NCBI GenBank assembly: GCA_029203165.1
Contig: CP119308.1
Coordinates: forward strand, 1,240,001 to 1,304,000
Reading direction: 5' to 3'
From: Candidatus Microbacterium colombiense
GTDB lineage: Bacteria > Actinomycetota > Actinomycetes > Actinomycetales > Microbacteriaceae
Length of the DNA stretch: 64,000 bases
This document shows, piece after piece, positions 17,386 through 25,368 of this stretch; position 1 is the stretch's first letter; every line of letters starts with the position of its first letter. The notes beneath the pieces were generated by a model, which saw only the letters and a program-made list of their open reading frames with translations, ran no database searches and had not been told where the DNA came from. Both the position numbers and the translations under genes were made by a program.

Positions 17386-18639
17386 ATGAACGCATTGAAG
17401 GGTTCGCGCCGCGCGAAGGTCTTCGCCGGGATCGCGCTGCTCAGCGCATCCGCCATCGTCGTCGCAGGCTGCAGCAGCACGCCGAACGCCGAGCCGTCCG
17501 AGGGTGGGGACAAGCCCGCCGTCGACCTGACGCTCAAGCTCGGTTCGCTGCTTCCCGCCACGGGTTCGCTCGCATTCCTCGGTGCGCCGATGGAAGCCGG
17601 CGTGCAGCTCGCGGTGCAGCAGATCAACGACGCCGACGCCGGAGTCACGATCGACCTCACGACGGCTGACGAGGGTGACCTCGACAACAAGGCCTACGAG
17701 ACCTCGATCACGAACCTGCAGAACGCGGGCATCACCGCGATGATCGGCGCCGCGTCGTCGAGCGTCACGAAGCTGATCCTCGACGGAAACGCCGGTGCGG
17801 GCATCCTCACCGTCTCGCCGTCGAACACGTCGCCGGACTTCACGGGCATCAACCCGCTGTACTTCCGCACGGCGCCGAGCGACAACCTGCAGGGTGAGGT
17901 GCTCGGCAACCAGATCGCCGAGGACGGTCACAAGACCCTCGGCATCATCTACCAGAACGACCCCTACGGCACGGGCCTCTTCGAAGCCATCAAGGCGACG
18001 TTCGAGGGCACCGGCGGCGAGGTCGTGGCCGAGCAGTCCTACAACCAGGGTGACGGTCAGTTCAACGCCCAGGTGTCCGCCGTCGCGGCTGCGAAGCCCG
18101 ACGCTGTCGCCGTGGTCTCGTACGACCAGTTCGCGACGATCGCTCCGCTGCTCGGCAACGCCGGCATCGACACCGGTTCGCTGTACCTGGTCGACGGCAA
18201 CCTGAAGGACTGGGGAACCGACATCCCGGTCAGCCTCGAGGGATCGAAGGGAACCCGCGCCGGCGCCGAGCTGCCGCAGGACTTCCTGGACCAGCTCAAC
18301 GAGGTCTGGACCGCCGACGGCAACGACCCCATCGACGCCGTGACCTACTCTGCTGAGGCCTACGACGCCGTGATCCTCATCGCGCTGTCGGCACTCGCTG
18401 CCGGTTCGGTCGAGGGCGCTGACATGGCCGACCAGATGCGCACGGTCTCGGGTGGCGATGGTGATGGCGAGAAGTGCACCACGTTCGCTGACTGCGCCGA
18501 GATCATCAACGGCGGTGGCACGGCGGACTACAACGGTCTGTCCGGCGACATCACGTTCGACGAGAACAACGACCCGAAGGGCGCTGCCATCGGCGTCTAC
18601 GAGTTCGACGCCGACAACGTCACGTCGCGCATCAAGTAA
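17386..18639 (+). CDS. livK: Branched-chain amino acid-type ABC transporter substrate-binding lipoprotein
   Basis: A 417-residue type I periplasmic-binding-fold lipoprotein. The signal peptide ends in a lipobox, VVAGCSS, so Cys30 would be lipidated. The mature part begins with the typical LKLGSLLPATGSLAFLGAPMEAGVQLAVQQIN, interrupted here only by position, and ends in the GVYEFDADN segment. LivK-like proteins bind leucine, isoleucine, valine, amides or short ureides. The exact ligand cannot be read from sequence. ATG 17386 follows AAGGGAG by 5 nt. The permease and ATPase genes lie on the opposite strand, converging on it: an unusual separation that lets the binding protein be expressed independently. 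Confidence 0.92.
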   Translation: MNALKGSRRAKVFAGIALLSASAIVVAGCSSTPNAEPSEGGDKPAVDLTLKLGSLLPATGSLAFLGAPMEAGVQLAVQQINDADAGVTIDLTTADEGDLDNKAYETSITNLQNAGITAMIGAASSSVTKLILDGNAGAGILTVSPSNTSPDFTGINPLYFRTAPSDNLQGEVLGNQIAEDGHKTLGIIYQNDPYGTGLFEAIKATFEGTGGEVVAEQSYNQGDGQFNAQVSAVAAAKPDAVAVVSYDQFATIAPLLGNAGIDTGSLYLVDGNLKDWGTDIPVSLEGSKGTRAGAELPQDFLDQLNEVWTADGNDPIDAVTYSAEAYDAVILIALSALAAGSVEGADMADQMRTVSGGDGDGEKCTTFADCAEIINGGGTADYNGLSGDITFDENNDPKGAAIGVYEFDADNVTSRIK

Positions 18640-18648
18640 TTCCTGAAT

Positions 18649-18686
18649 CACGAAGGCCCCGGATGTTCGCATCCGGGGCCTTCGTG
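18649..18686 (+). terminator. Strong terminator after livK
   Basis: A perfect 17-bp stem (18649-18665 and 18670-18686) closed by the very stable UUCG tetraloop, starting 10 nt after the livK stop. Confidence 0.92.
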
Positions 18687-18760
18687 CTGTCTGGGCCGCC
18701 CCACGGCGCACGCCCTATGTGCGCACGCCCTCACGCTCGCCGGCCGCATGCCCCCGCGGA

Positions 18761-18811
18761 GTTGGCACCTGTTGTCGTTATGGGGCGCCGGTGGCGACAA
18801 GAGGTGTCAAC
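18761..18811. repeat. 17-bp imperfect inverted repeat between livK and livF
   Basis: 18761-18777 and 18795-18811 are reverse complements at 15 of 17 positions, around a 17-nt loop. The repeat does not belong to the livK terminator (ends 18686) or the livF terminator (18889-18920). Its role is unknown. Candidates are a repeat-family element or a structured small RNA. Confidence 0.6.
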
Positions 18812-18821
18812 TTCGTGCGGC

Positions 18822-18863
18822 GGGGCTGGGGTGGGGAGGCTGGGGTGGGGGAGTGGGGTGGGG
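18822..18863 (+). other. G-quadruplex-forming tract
   Basis: Seven runs of four or five G occur within 42 nt (starting at 18822, 18828, 18833, 18842, 18847, 18855 and 18860), separated by one to five bases. That is far above the requirement for an intramolecular G-quadruplex. It lies between the two terminators separating livK from livF. No coding role is evident. Confidence 0.75.
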
Positions 18864-18888
18864 AAGCAAGGGCGTGCAGCACACATGA

Positions 18889-18920
18889 AAGAGGGGGATG
18901 CCGGCCGGCATCCCCCTCTT
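18889..18920 (-). terminator. Terminator after livF
   Basis: A continuous perfect palindrome: 18889-18904 against 18905-18920 (16 bp per arm; the innermost bases must open to form a loop). It ends 13 nt from the livF stop on the minus strand and ends the livHMGF unit. Confidence 0.85.
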
Positions 18921-18933
18921 CGTGTCTGTCGCC

Positions 18934-19701
18934 TCAGGCGGCGTCGGTGCCGAGCGTGCCCAGGTACAGGCCGATGACCTTGGGGTCGTTCAGGAGGTCG
19001 CGTCCGGTGCCCTCGTACGCGTCGCGGCCCTGGTCGAGCACGTAGCCGCGGTCGCAGATCTGCAGGCAGCGCCGCGCGTTCTGCTCGACCATGATCGTGG
19101 TGACCCCGGCCTTGTTGATGTCGGAGACGCGGATGAACGCGTCGTCCTGACGCACGGGGGAGAGGCCGGCCGACGGCTCGTCGAGCAGCAGCACGGACGG
19201 GTCCATCATGAGCGCCCGCGACATCGCGACCATCTGCCGCTCGCCGCCCGACAGCGAGCCGGCCCGCTGCTTCAGGCGCTTGCCCAGCTCCGCGAAGATG
19301 CTGCTCACGAACTCCAGCCGCTCGGCGAAGATCTTGGGGTTCTGGTAGAGCCCCATCTCCAGGTTCTCCTGGATCGTCAGCGAGGGGAACACGTTGTTCG
19401 TCTGCGGCACGAAGGCCACGCCGCGGCGGACGAGCTTGTCAGCCTTGAGGCCGACGATGCTCTCGCCGTTGACGGTGATGTCGCCGTCGCGCACGTTGAC
19501 CATGCCGAAGATCGACTTGAGCAGCGTGGACTTGCCGGCGCCGTTCGGACCGATGATGCCGATCAGCTCGCCCTTGCGCGCGACGAGGTTCGCCCCGTTG
19601 AGGATGTTCACGCCCGGCAGATATCCGGCGTGCACGTCCTTCAGCTCGACGATCACGTCGTCGTTCTTGATCTCGTTGCGGACGGGGGATACGTCGGTCA
19701 T
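18934..19701 (-). CDS. livF: Branched-chain amino acid-type ABC transporter ATPase LivF
   Basis: A 255-residue ABC ATPase. Walker A GPNGAGKSTLLKS, signature LSGGERQMVAMSRAL and Walker B VLLLDEPSAGLSP are intact, and the ending LGTLGTDAA is of LivF type. With LivG it powers uptake through LivH/LivM. It starts within the last 4 nt of livG (ATGA), so the two ATPases are co-translated. Confidence 0.94.
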   Translation of the reverse strand: MTDVSPVRNEIKNDDVIVELKDVHAGYLPGVNILNGANLVARKGELIGIIGPNGAGKSTLLKSIFGMVNVRDGDITVNGESIVGLKADKLVRRGVAFVPQTNNVFPSLTIQENLEMGLYQNPKIFAERLEFVSSIFAELGKRLKQRAGSLSGGERQMVAMSRALMMDPSVLLLDEPSAGLSPVRQDDAFIRVSDINKAGVTTIMVEQNARRCLQICDRGYVLDQGRDAYEGTGRDLLNDPKVIGLYLGTLGTDAA

Positions 19702-20690
19702 GCCTTCTCCTCCTCGGCGTCTTCGGTGGCCTCTTCGGCTTCCACCTCGGCCTCGACCTGCTCGCGGAACTTCGCCGCGTCGATGTCGGCGATCACGGGG
19801 ATGCGGCCGGTGACGGCACCGAGGTCCACGTCCTGATGCGCGCCCAGGTAGGCATCGACCACTGCGGGGTCCTCCATCACCGTCTCCGGCGGTCCCTCGG
19901 CGACGACACGGCCTTCGGCCATCACGACGACCCAGTCGGCGATGTGGCGCACCATGTGCATGTCATGCTCGACGAAGAGCACGGTCATGCCGAGATCCTT
20001 GAGGTCGAGGATGTGATCGAGCAGCGACTGCGTGAGAGCGGGGTTGACCCCGGCCATGGGCTCGTCGAGCATGACGAGCGTCGGATCGCTCATGAGGGCG
20101 CGAGCCATCTCCAGCAGCTTCCGCTGTCCGCCCGAGAGCGACGCCGCGAAGTCCTGTTCCTTGGCGTCGAGCTTGAAACGGGTGAGCAGTTCGTGAGCCC
20201 GCGCTTCGATCTCGGCATCCTGCTTGCGCCAGAGGAAGGGGAAGAGTCCTGCCCAGAAACCCTCGCCGCGCTGCCCCTTGGCGCCGAGCTTCATGTTCTC
20301 GAGCACGGTGAGCAACGACAGCGATTTCGTCAGCTGGAAGGTGCGCACCTGACCCATGCGCGCGACCTTGAAGGAGGGGATACCGGAGAGGTTCTTGCCG
20401 TCGAACGACCAGGTGCCGCTGTTGGGCTTGTCGAAGCCGCACAGGAGGTTGAACAGGGTCGTCTTGCCGGCTCCGTTGGGGCCGATGAGTGCGGTGATCG
20501 CGCCGCGGGGGATCTCGACGTGGTCGACATCCACCGCGGTCAGGCCACCGAAGCGCCGTTGCACGGCGTCGACGGTGAGGATGGGATCGACCTTCGGGAC
20601 GCCGGGTGCCGCAGGGCCGATGGCGAGACCGGTGGTCTTGGCGCGGGGTGCGCTCTTCGCGGGTGCGACCGCGTTGTCGTCACTTGACAA
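19698..20690 (-). CDS. livG: Branched-chain amino acid-type ABC transporter ATPase LivG
   Basis: A 330-residue ABC ATPase with Walker A GPNGAGKTTLFNLLCG, signature LSGGQRKLLEMARALM, Walker B LVMLDEPMAGVNP and the LivG ending VVAEGPPETVMEDPAVVDAYLG. It is about 70 residues longer than usual. A 35-residue Ala/Pro-rich N-terminal extension and a C-terminal tail ending in a Glu/Ala-rich acidic stretch (residues about 310-330) are added. The start overlaps the livM end by 11 nt. Confidence 0.93.
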   Translation of the reverse strand: MSSDDNAVAPAKSAPRAKTTGLAIGPAAPGVPKVDPILTVDAVQRRFGGLTAVDVDHVEIPRGAITALIGPNGAGKTTLFNLLCGFDKPNSGTWSFDGKNLSGIPSFKVARMGQVRTFQLTKSLSLLTVLENMKLGAKGQRGEGFWAGLFPFLWRKQDAEIEARAHELLTRFKLDAKEQDFAASLSGGQRKLLEMARALMSDPTLVMLDEPMAGVNPALTQSLLDHILDLKDLGMTVLFVEHDMHMVRHIADWVVVMAEGRVVAEGPPETVMEDPAVVDAYLGAHQDVDLGAVTGRIPVIADIDAAKFREQVEAEVEAEEATEDAEEEKA

Positions 20691-21657
20691 AGGTCATCTC
20701 CCTCTTGTTTCCGAGGATCCCCTGGGGGCGGAAAATGACGATCAGCATCAGCACGATGCCGATCACGATGTAGCGCACCACGTCGGCCTGCGCGCCCGAC
20801 ATGGGCAGGTAGCCGGCGTTCGCCATGGCGGGGAGGAGTGCGCCGAGGAAGGCGAACACGACCCAGAACAGGACGGCGCCCAATGTGGGTCCGAAGACCG
20901 TGGCCGCGCCGCCCAGGAGGAGGATGGTCCACAGGAAGAACGTCAGCGACGTCGAGTAGCTGCCGGGGATCACGGCCGACGGCAGCACGAAGACGATGCC
21001 TCCGAGGGCGCCGATCACGCCACCGACGACGAGCGCCTGCATCTTGTAGGCGAAGACGTTCTTGCCCAGCGAGCGCACGGCGTCTTCGTCTTCACGGATG
21101 CCCTTGAGCACGCGGCCCCAGGGGCTGCGCATGAGCGCCCAGACGACGAGCACCGCGAGCGCGAGAGCGAAAAGTCCGACGACGCGCACCCACAGGTCGT
21201 TCTCGTTGTACGTCCACGGACCGAAGCCGTACGTTCCCGGAGGGAACGGGTTCGCGTCGCGGAAGCTCTGGTGGTAGCCCGAGAGCCCACCGGCCGAGTT
21301 CGTCCAGTCCTTGAACAGCTCGGTCACGAACAGCAGACGCACGACCTCCGCCGTGGCGATGGTGGCGATGGCGAGGTAGTCCGCGCGCAGGCGCAGCGTC
21401 GGGATGCCGAGCACCAGGGCGAACGCGGCGCCGGCGAGCACACCGACGAGAACGCCGGCCCACCACGGGAAGCCGAAGGTGAGGATCGAGATCGCGTAGC
21501 CGTAGGCGCCGACCGCCATGAAGGCGGCCATGCCGAAGTTCAGCAGACCGGTGTAGCCGAAGTGCACCGCTAGACCCGTCGCCGCCAACGCGTACGCGAT
21601 CGTCGTCGGGCTGAACAGATAGGAGGCTGTGTTGCCGAAGATGCTTCCGAAGTCCAT
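20680..21657 (-). CDS. livM: Branched-chain amino acid-type ABC transporter permease LivM
   Basis: A 325-residue membrane permease with about ten hydrophobic segments, the LivM-type GYTGLLNFGMAAFMAVGAYG motif near the N-terminus and the EAA-like SPWGRVLKGIREDEDAVRSLGKN loop that contacts the ATPase. It forms the transmembrane channel with LivH. The gap to livH is 3 nt. Confidence 0.93.
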   Translation of the reverse strand: MDFGSIFGNTASYLFSPTTIAYALAATGLAVHFGYTGLLNFGMAAFMAVGAYGYAISILTFGFPWWAGVLVGVLAGAAFALVLGIPTLRLRADYLAIATIATAEVVRLLFVTELFKDWTNSAGGLSGYHQSFRDANPFPPGTYGFGPWTYNENDLWVRVVGLFALALAVLVVWALMRSPWGRVLKGIREDEDAVRSLGKNVFAYKMQALVVGGVIGALGGIVFVLPSAVIPGSYSTSLTFFLWTILLLGGAATVFGPTLGAVLFWVVFAFLGALLPAMANAGYLPMSGAQADVVRYIVIGIVLMLIVIFRPQGILGNKREMTFVK

Positions 21658-21660
21658 GCG

Positions 21661-23016
21661 TCAGCCCAACCTTTCCTTGCGTCCGAGGATGCCCTGCGGT
21701 CGTACGAGCAGGATCACGATCAGTGCGACGAGAGCGGTGGCGTACTTGAGGTCGGAAGGGACTCCGAAGAGCGTCGACACCTCGACCGCGAGTCCGACGA
21801 TGATCGAGCCGATCAGCGCGCCGATCGCGGAACCGAGACCGCCGAGCGTGATCGCGCAGAACATCAGCAGCAGCATCTGCATGCCCATGTCCCACTTGAC
21901 GCCGGGGCGGAAGTACGCCCACAGGATGCCGGAGATCGCGGCCAGCGCGCCGGCCAGGATCCACACCGTGCGGATCACCTTGTCGACATCGATGCCGGAT
22001 GCGGCCGCGAGCGACGGGTTGTCCGAGATCGCCCTGGTCGCCTTGCCGGTTCGCGTCCGGGTCAGGAAGAAGGCGACACCCAGGATCACGATGATGCTGG
22101 TGCCCATGCCGATCATGTCGATATACGACAGCGAGATCGGACCGAGACGGATCGGCGTCGGGCTCGCACCGGGCAGCTGGTAGGTGTTGCCGCCGATGAT
22201 GTACTGCAGTCCGTAACGGAGGGCGAGCGAGAGACCGATGCTCACGATCATGAGCTGCACGACACCGAGGCCACGCCGTCGGAGCGGCTTCCAGAGCCCG
22301 GCATCCAACGCCCACCCGAGGGCGGCACCGCCGATCACGGCGGCGATGATGCCGAGCCAGAGCGGCAGCTGCCAGAACGTGGTGAACAGCAGAGCGACGA
22401 CCGCGCCCCAGGTGACCATCTCGCCGTGGGCGAAGTTCGACAGACGCGTGGTCCCGTAGATGAGCGCGGCGCCCATCGAGGCAAGGCCCAGCAGGAGGCC
22501 GAAGTTCAGTCCTCCGACGAGACGCGACAGCAGCTGATCGACGAACGACACGGTGACTCGCTCACCGGCACCGAGGAAGAAGTTCACGATCTTCGTGCCG
22601 GTGAGACCGAACTCCAGTTCGAACGACGCGGTCGTGCCCGACACGGGTTGGATCCCCTCGGGCAGCTGGGAGGCGTCGACGATGACCCCGTCCGGCAGCG
22701 TCGATTCATCGACCGTGAGCGTGTACGTCTCCTTCTCGGGCACGTACAGACGCCACTTGCCTTCGGCGTCGGTCTCGGTCTCGGCCTCGAAGCCGTTTCC
22801 GTCGATCGACATGACGACGCCCTCGACGGGCTCATCGGCGTTGGTGACCACGCCCGCGAAGTAGAAGTCGGTGACATCCTGGCCGTCGTCCGTCGTCTCG
22901 GCGGACGCCGAGACACCGGGTTGCAACAGGAATGCCGATAGAGCGATCAGGATGCCGAGGAAGGCGACCACCCAGGGGCGACGCTTTCGGTGCACGGCGA
23001 GTGCTGTGGGTCCCAC
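21661..23016 (-). CDS. livH: LivH permease fused to an N-terminal secreted beta-sandwich domain
   Basis: 451 residues, about 150 more than ordinary LivH. A cleavable-looking signal peptide (residues 1-39, ending VSASA) leads into an extracytoplasmic domain at about 48-140. Its FAGVVTNADEPVEGVVMSI and TDAEGKWRLYVPEKETYTL segments are typical of carboxypeptidase-regulatory/Cna-B-like beta-sandwiches. A normal LivH permease follows, with GLASMGAALIYGTTRLSNFAHGE and an EAA-like TRTGKATRAISDNP loop. GTG 23016 is chosen for its GGAGG Shine-Dalgarno sequence. A longer frame upstream has none. The extra domain might dock the lipoprotein or cell-wall polymers. No function for it can be read directly. 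Confidence 0.88.
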   Translation of the reverse strand: MGPTALAVHRKRRPWVVAFLGILIALSAFLLQPGVSASAETTDDGQDVTDFYFAGVVTNADEPVEGVVMSIDGNGFEAETETDAEGKWRLYVPEKETYTLTVDESTLPDGVIVDASQLPEGIQPVSGTTASFELEFGLTGTKIVNFFLGAGERVTVSFVDQLLSRLVGGLNFGLLLGLASMGAALIYGTTRLSNFAHGEMVTWGAVVALLFTTFWQLPLWLGIIAAVIGGAALGWALDAGLWKPLRRRGLGVVQLMIVSIGLSLALRYGLQYIIGGNTYQLPGASPTPIRLGPISLSYIDMIGMGTSIIVILGVAFFLTRTRTGKATRAISDNPSLAAASGIDVDKVIRTVWILAGALAAISGILWAYFRPGVKWDMGMQMLLLMFCAITLGGLGSAIGALIGSIIVGLAVEVSTLFGVPSDLKYATALVALIVILLVRPQGILGRKERLG

Positions 23017-23175
23017 GCAACCTCCACTGTGAGTGCTGTCTCTACGGCGTCGGGTGTGAACCGCAGAGCTGGACGGTGTGTTTGAGCGTAGTGCGCGGCC
23101 AGCGAATCTCCTACACATCCCCCTATGGCTAGGGTGACGGTCCGATAACGGGAATGTTCTCGGGCGCGTCTCGCT

Positions 23176-23205
23176 TAGAATCTCTATACGGGTGACGGCC
23201 CGTAT
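23176..23205 (+). promoter_or_regulatory. guaB promoter -10 box with overlapping palindrome
   Basis: TAGAAT at 23176-23181 is a near-perfect -10 box. A 7-bp perfect inverted repeat, ATACGGG (23186-23192) and CCCGTAT (23199-23205), covers the expected transcription start. An incomplete copy of the same GGGTGACGG-core sequence lies at 23132-23152. This layout suits a repressor site controlling IMP dehydrogenase. The repressor is unknown. Confidence 0.5.
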
Positions 23206-23267
23206 CGGACGACGGCGACCGACTCACTCTCACTCGCAATCGCGCGGCCAGCGCAGGAGGAGCCCCC

Positions 23268-24770
23268 ATGGAACAGCACGACCCCTTCGGTTTCGTCGGA
23301 CTGACGTACGACGACGTGCTGTTGCTTCCGGGGCACACAGATGTGATCCCCAGCGAGGCCGACACCTCGTCCCGCGTCACGCGGCGCATCTCCGTCGCCA
23401 CGCCTCTGCTCTCGAGCGCCATGGACACCGTCACCGAGTCGCGAATGGCCATCGCGATGGCGCGCGAGGGGGGGATCGGCATCCTGCACCGCAACCTGTC
23501 GATCGCCGACCAGGCGTCGCAGGTCGACCGCGTCAAGCGCAGCGAGTCCGGCATGATCACCGACCCGATCACAACCACGCCCGACGCGACGGTCGAAGAG
23601 GTCGACGCGCTGTGCGCGCAGTACCGCATCTCGGGCCTTCCCGTGGTCGACCCGGACGGTCGACTGGTGGGCATCATCACCAACCGCGACATGCGCTTCG
23701 TCTCCGGCTTCGAGCGCCAGACCACCTTCGTCAAGGACGTCATGACCTCGGAGGGCCTCGTCACCGCGCCGGTCGGTGTGGCAGCCGGTGAGGTGATCGC
23801 GCTGTTCGCGAAGCACCGCGTCGAGAAGCTGCCGCTGATCGATGCCGACGGCACGCTCGCCGGGCTCATCACGATCAAGGACTTCGACAAGAGCGAGAAG
23901 TACCCCCTCGCGACGAAGGACGACCAGGGGCGCCTGCGCGTCGGCGCGGCCATCGGCTTCTTCGGCGACGCCTGGGAGCGCGCGGAGGCACTGCGCGACG
24001 CCGGCGTGGACGTGCTCGTCGTCGACACCGCGAACGGTCAGTCGCAGGGCGTGATCGATCTGGTCCGTCGCCTCAAGGCAGACGAATCGTTCGCACACAT
24101 CGACATCATCGGCGGCAACGTGGCCACGCGCGAGGGCGCGCAGGCGCTCATCGACGCTGGTGTGGATGCCGTCAAGGTCGGCGTCGGACCCGGTTCGATC
24201 TGCACCACCCGCGTCGTCGCGGGCGTCGGAGTGCCGCAGGTCACGGCGGTCTATGAGGCCTCTCTCGCTGCGCGCCCCGCAGGAATTCCCGTGATCGCCG
24301 ACGGCGGTCTGCAGTATTCGGGCGACATCGCCAAGGCGCTGGTCGCCGGAGCGGATGCCGTGATGTTGGGCTCGCTGCTCGCCGGTACCGACGAGTCGCC
24401 GGGTGAGATCGTCTTCCAGTCGGGCAAGCAGTTCAAGCAGTACCGCGGCATGGGCTCCCTCGGGGCCATGCAGACCCGCGGCAAGCAGACCTCGTACTCG
24501 AAGGACCGCTACTTCCAGGCCGACGTGCCCAGCGACGACAAGCTCATCCCCGAGGGCATCGAGGGGCAGGTGCCCTACAGGGGACCGGTCTCGGCGGTGG
24601 CCTACCAGCTGGTCGGGGGACTGCGTCAGTCCATGTTCTATGTGGGCGCTCGCACGATCGAGGAGCTCAAGCTGCGCGGCAAGTTCGTGCGCATCACCTC
24701 GGCCGGACTCAAGGAGTCGCACCCGCACGACGTGCAGATCGTCGTCGAGGCGCCCAACTACAAGAAGTAA
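23268..24770 (+). CDS. guaB: Inosine-5'-monophosphate dehydrogenase
   Basis: A 500-residue IMP dehydrogenase, which converts IMP to XMP with NAD+ in the committed step to GMP. Two CBS domains (about residues 95-215) are inserted in the barrel. The catalytic loop GVGPGSICTTR contains the nucleophilic Cys. GSLLAGTDESPGE and the RGMGSLGAM flap are present. ATG 23268 follows AGGAGGAG by 7 nt. The other guanine genes here are guaB3 (34.8 kb) and guaA (49.6 kb). Confidence 0.97.
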   Translation: MEQHDPFGFVGLTYDDVLLLPGHTDVIPSEADTSSRVTRRISVATPLLSSAMDTVTESRMAIAMAREGGIGILHRNLSIADQASQVDRVKRSESGMITDPITTTPDATVEEVDALCAQYRISGLPVVDPDGRLVGIITNRDMRFVSGFERQTTFVKDVMTSEGLVTAPVGVAAGEVIALFAKHRVEKLPLIDADGTLAGLITIKDFDKSEKYPLATKDDQGRLRVGAAIGFFGDAWERAEALRDAGVDVLVVDTANGQSQGVIDLVRRLKADESFAHIDIIGGNVATREGAQALIDAGVDAVKVGVGPGSICTTRVVAGVGVPQVTAVYEASLAARPAGIPVIADGGLQYSGDIAKALVAGADAVMLGSLLAGTDESPGEIVFQSGKQFKQYRGMGSLGAMQTRGKQTSYSKDRYFQADVPSDDKLIPEGIEGQVPYRGPVSAVAYQLVGGLRQSMFYVGARTIEELKLRGKFVRITSAGLKESHPHDVQIVVEAPNYKK

Positions 24771-24834
24771 CGGCTCCGCAGAGGCGCACGGACGGCCCTT
24801 GGCCGCATCGGCGTATCGGCCTACCCTGGCAGGC

Positions 24835-25149
24835 ATGTGCCGCAACATCCTCCCGCTGAACAACCTCGAGCCCGCAGCGACCGACCAGGAGTGCCACGAC
24901 GCTGCTCTGCAGTTCGTGCGGAAGATCGCCGGGACGACGAAGCCGTCTCGGGTCAACCAGGCCGTGTTCGACGAGGCTGTCGAGGAGATCGCGCGGGCCG
25001 CCCGGCTACTGCTGGACGGCCTCGTGACGACCGCCCCTCCCAAACGGCGCGAAGACGAAGCCGCCAAGAGGCAGGCGCGATCGGCGGAACGGTATGAGGC
25101 GATCCGGCTCTACCAACAGGAGAAACGTGCGGCTCGCGCGGCATCCTGA
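24835..25149 (+). CDS. DUF2277 family protein
   Basis: A 104-residue protein beginning MCRNILPLNNLEPAATDQE with QFVRKIAGTTKPSRVNQAVFDEAV, the signature of DUF2277, a small conserved actinobacterial family without assigned function. The C-terminus is a charged helix, rich in Arg, Lys and Glu. ATG 24835 lies 7 nt after TACCCT (24822-24827), so it is probably leaderless. Confidence 0.88.
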   Translation: MCRNILPLNNLEPAATDQECHDAALQFVRKIAGTTKPSRVNQAVFDEAVEEIARAARLLLDGLVTTAPPKRREDEAAKRQARSAERYEAIRLYQQEKRAARAAS

Positions 25150-25368
25150 GAGCGGGTGAATCCTGCACGCCGTCGCCATCGATGCCGAGCGCCGAGGACG
25201 CCACGCCGTGCGCAGATGCGATGCGCGATCCAGCGCGTCGCCGGTGTGCCAGAATCATCAAGAAAACCCCGCTCGACTTTCCCTGTGAGCTCCCGGTGTT
25301 GAAGGCCACCGTGAGTTCGACGTCGGCCTCACGGCCGTCAGGGAATTTCCCCAAGGAGAGCTGCACAC

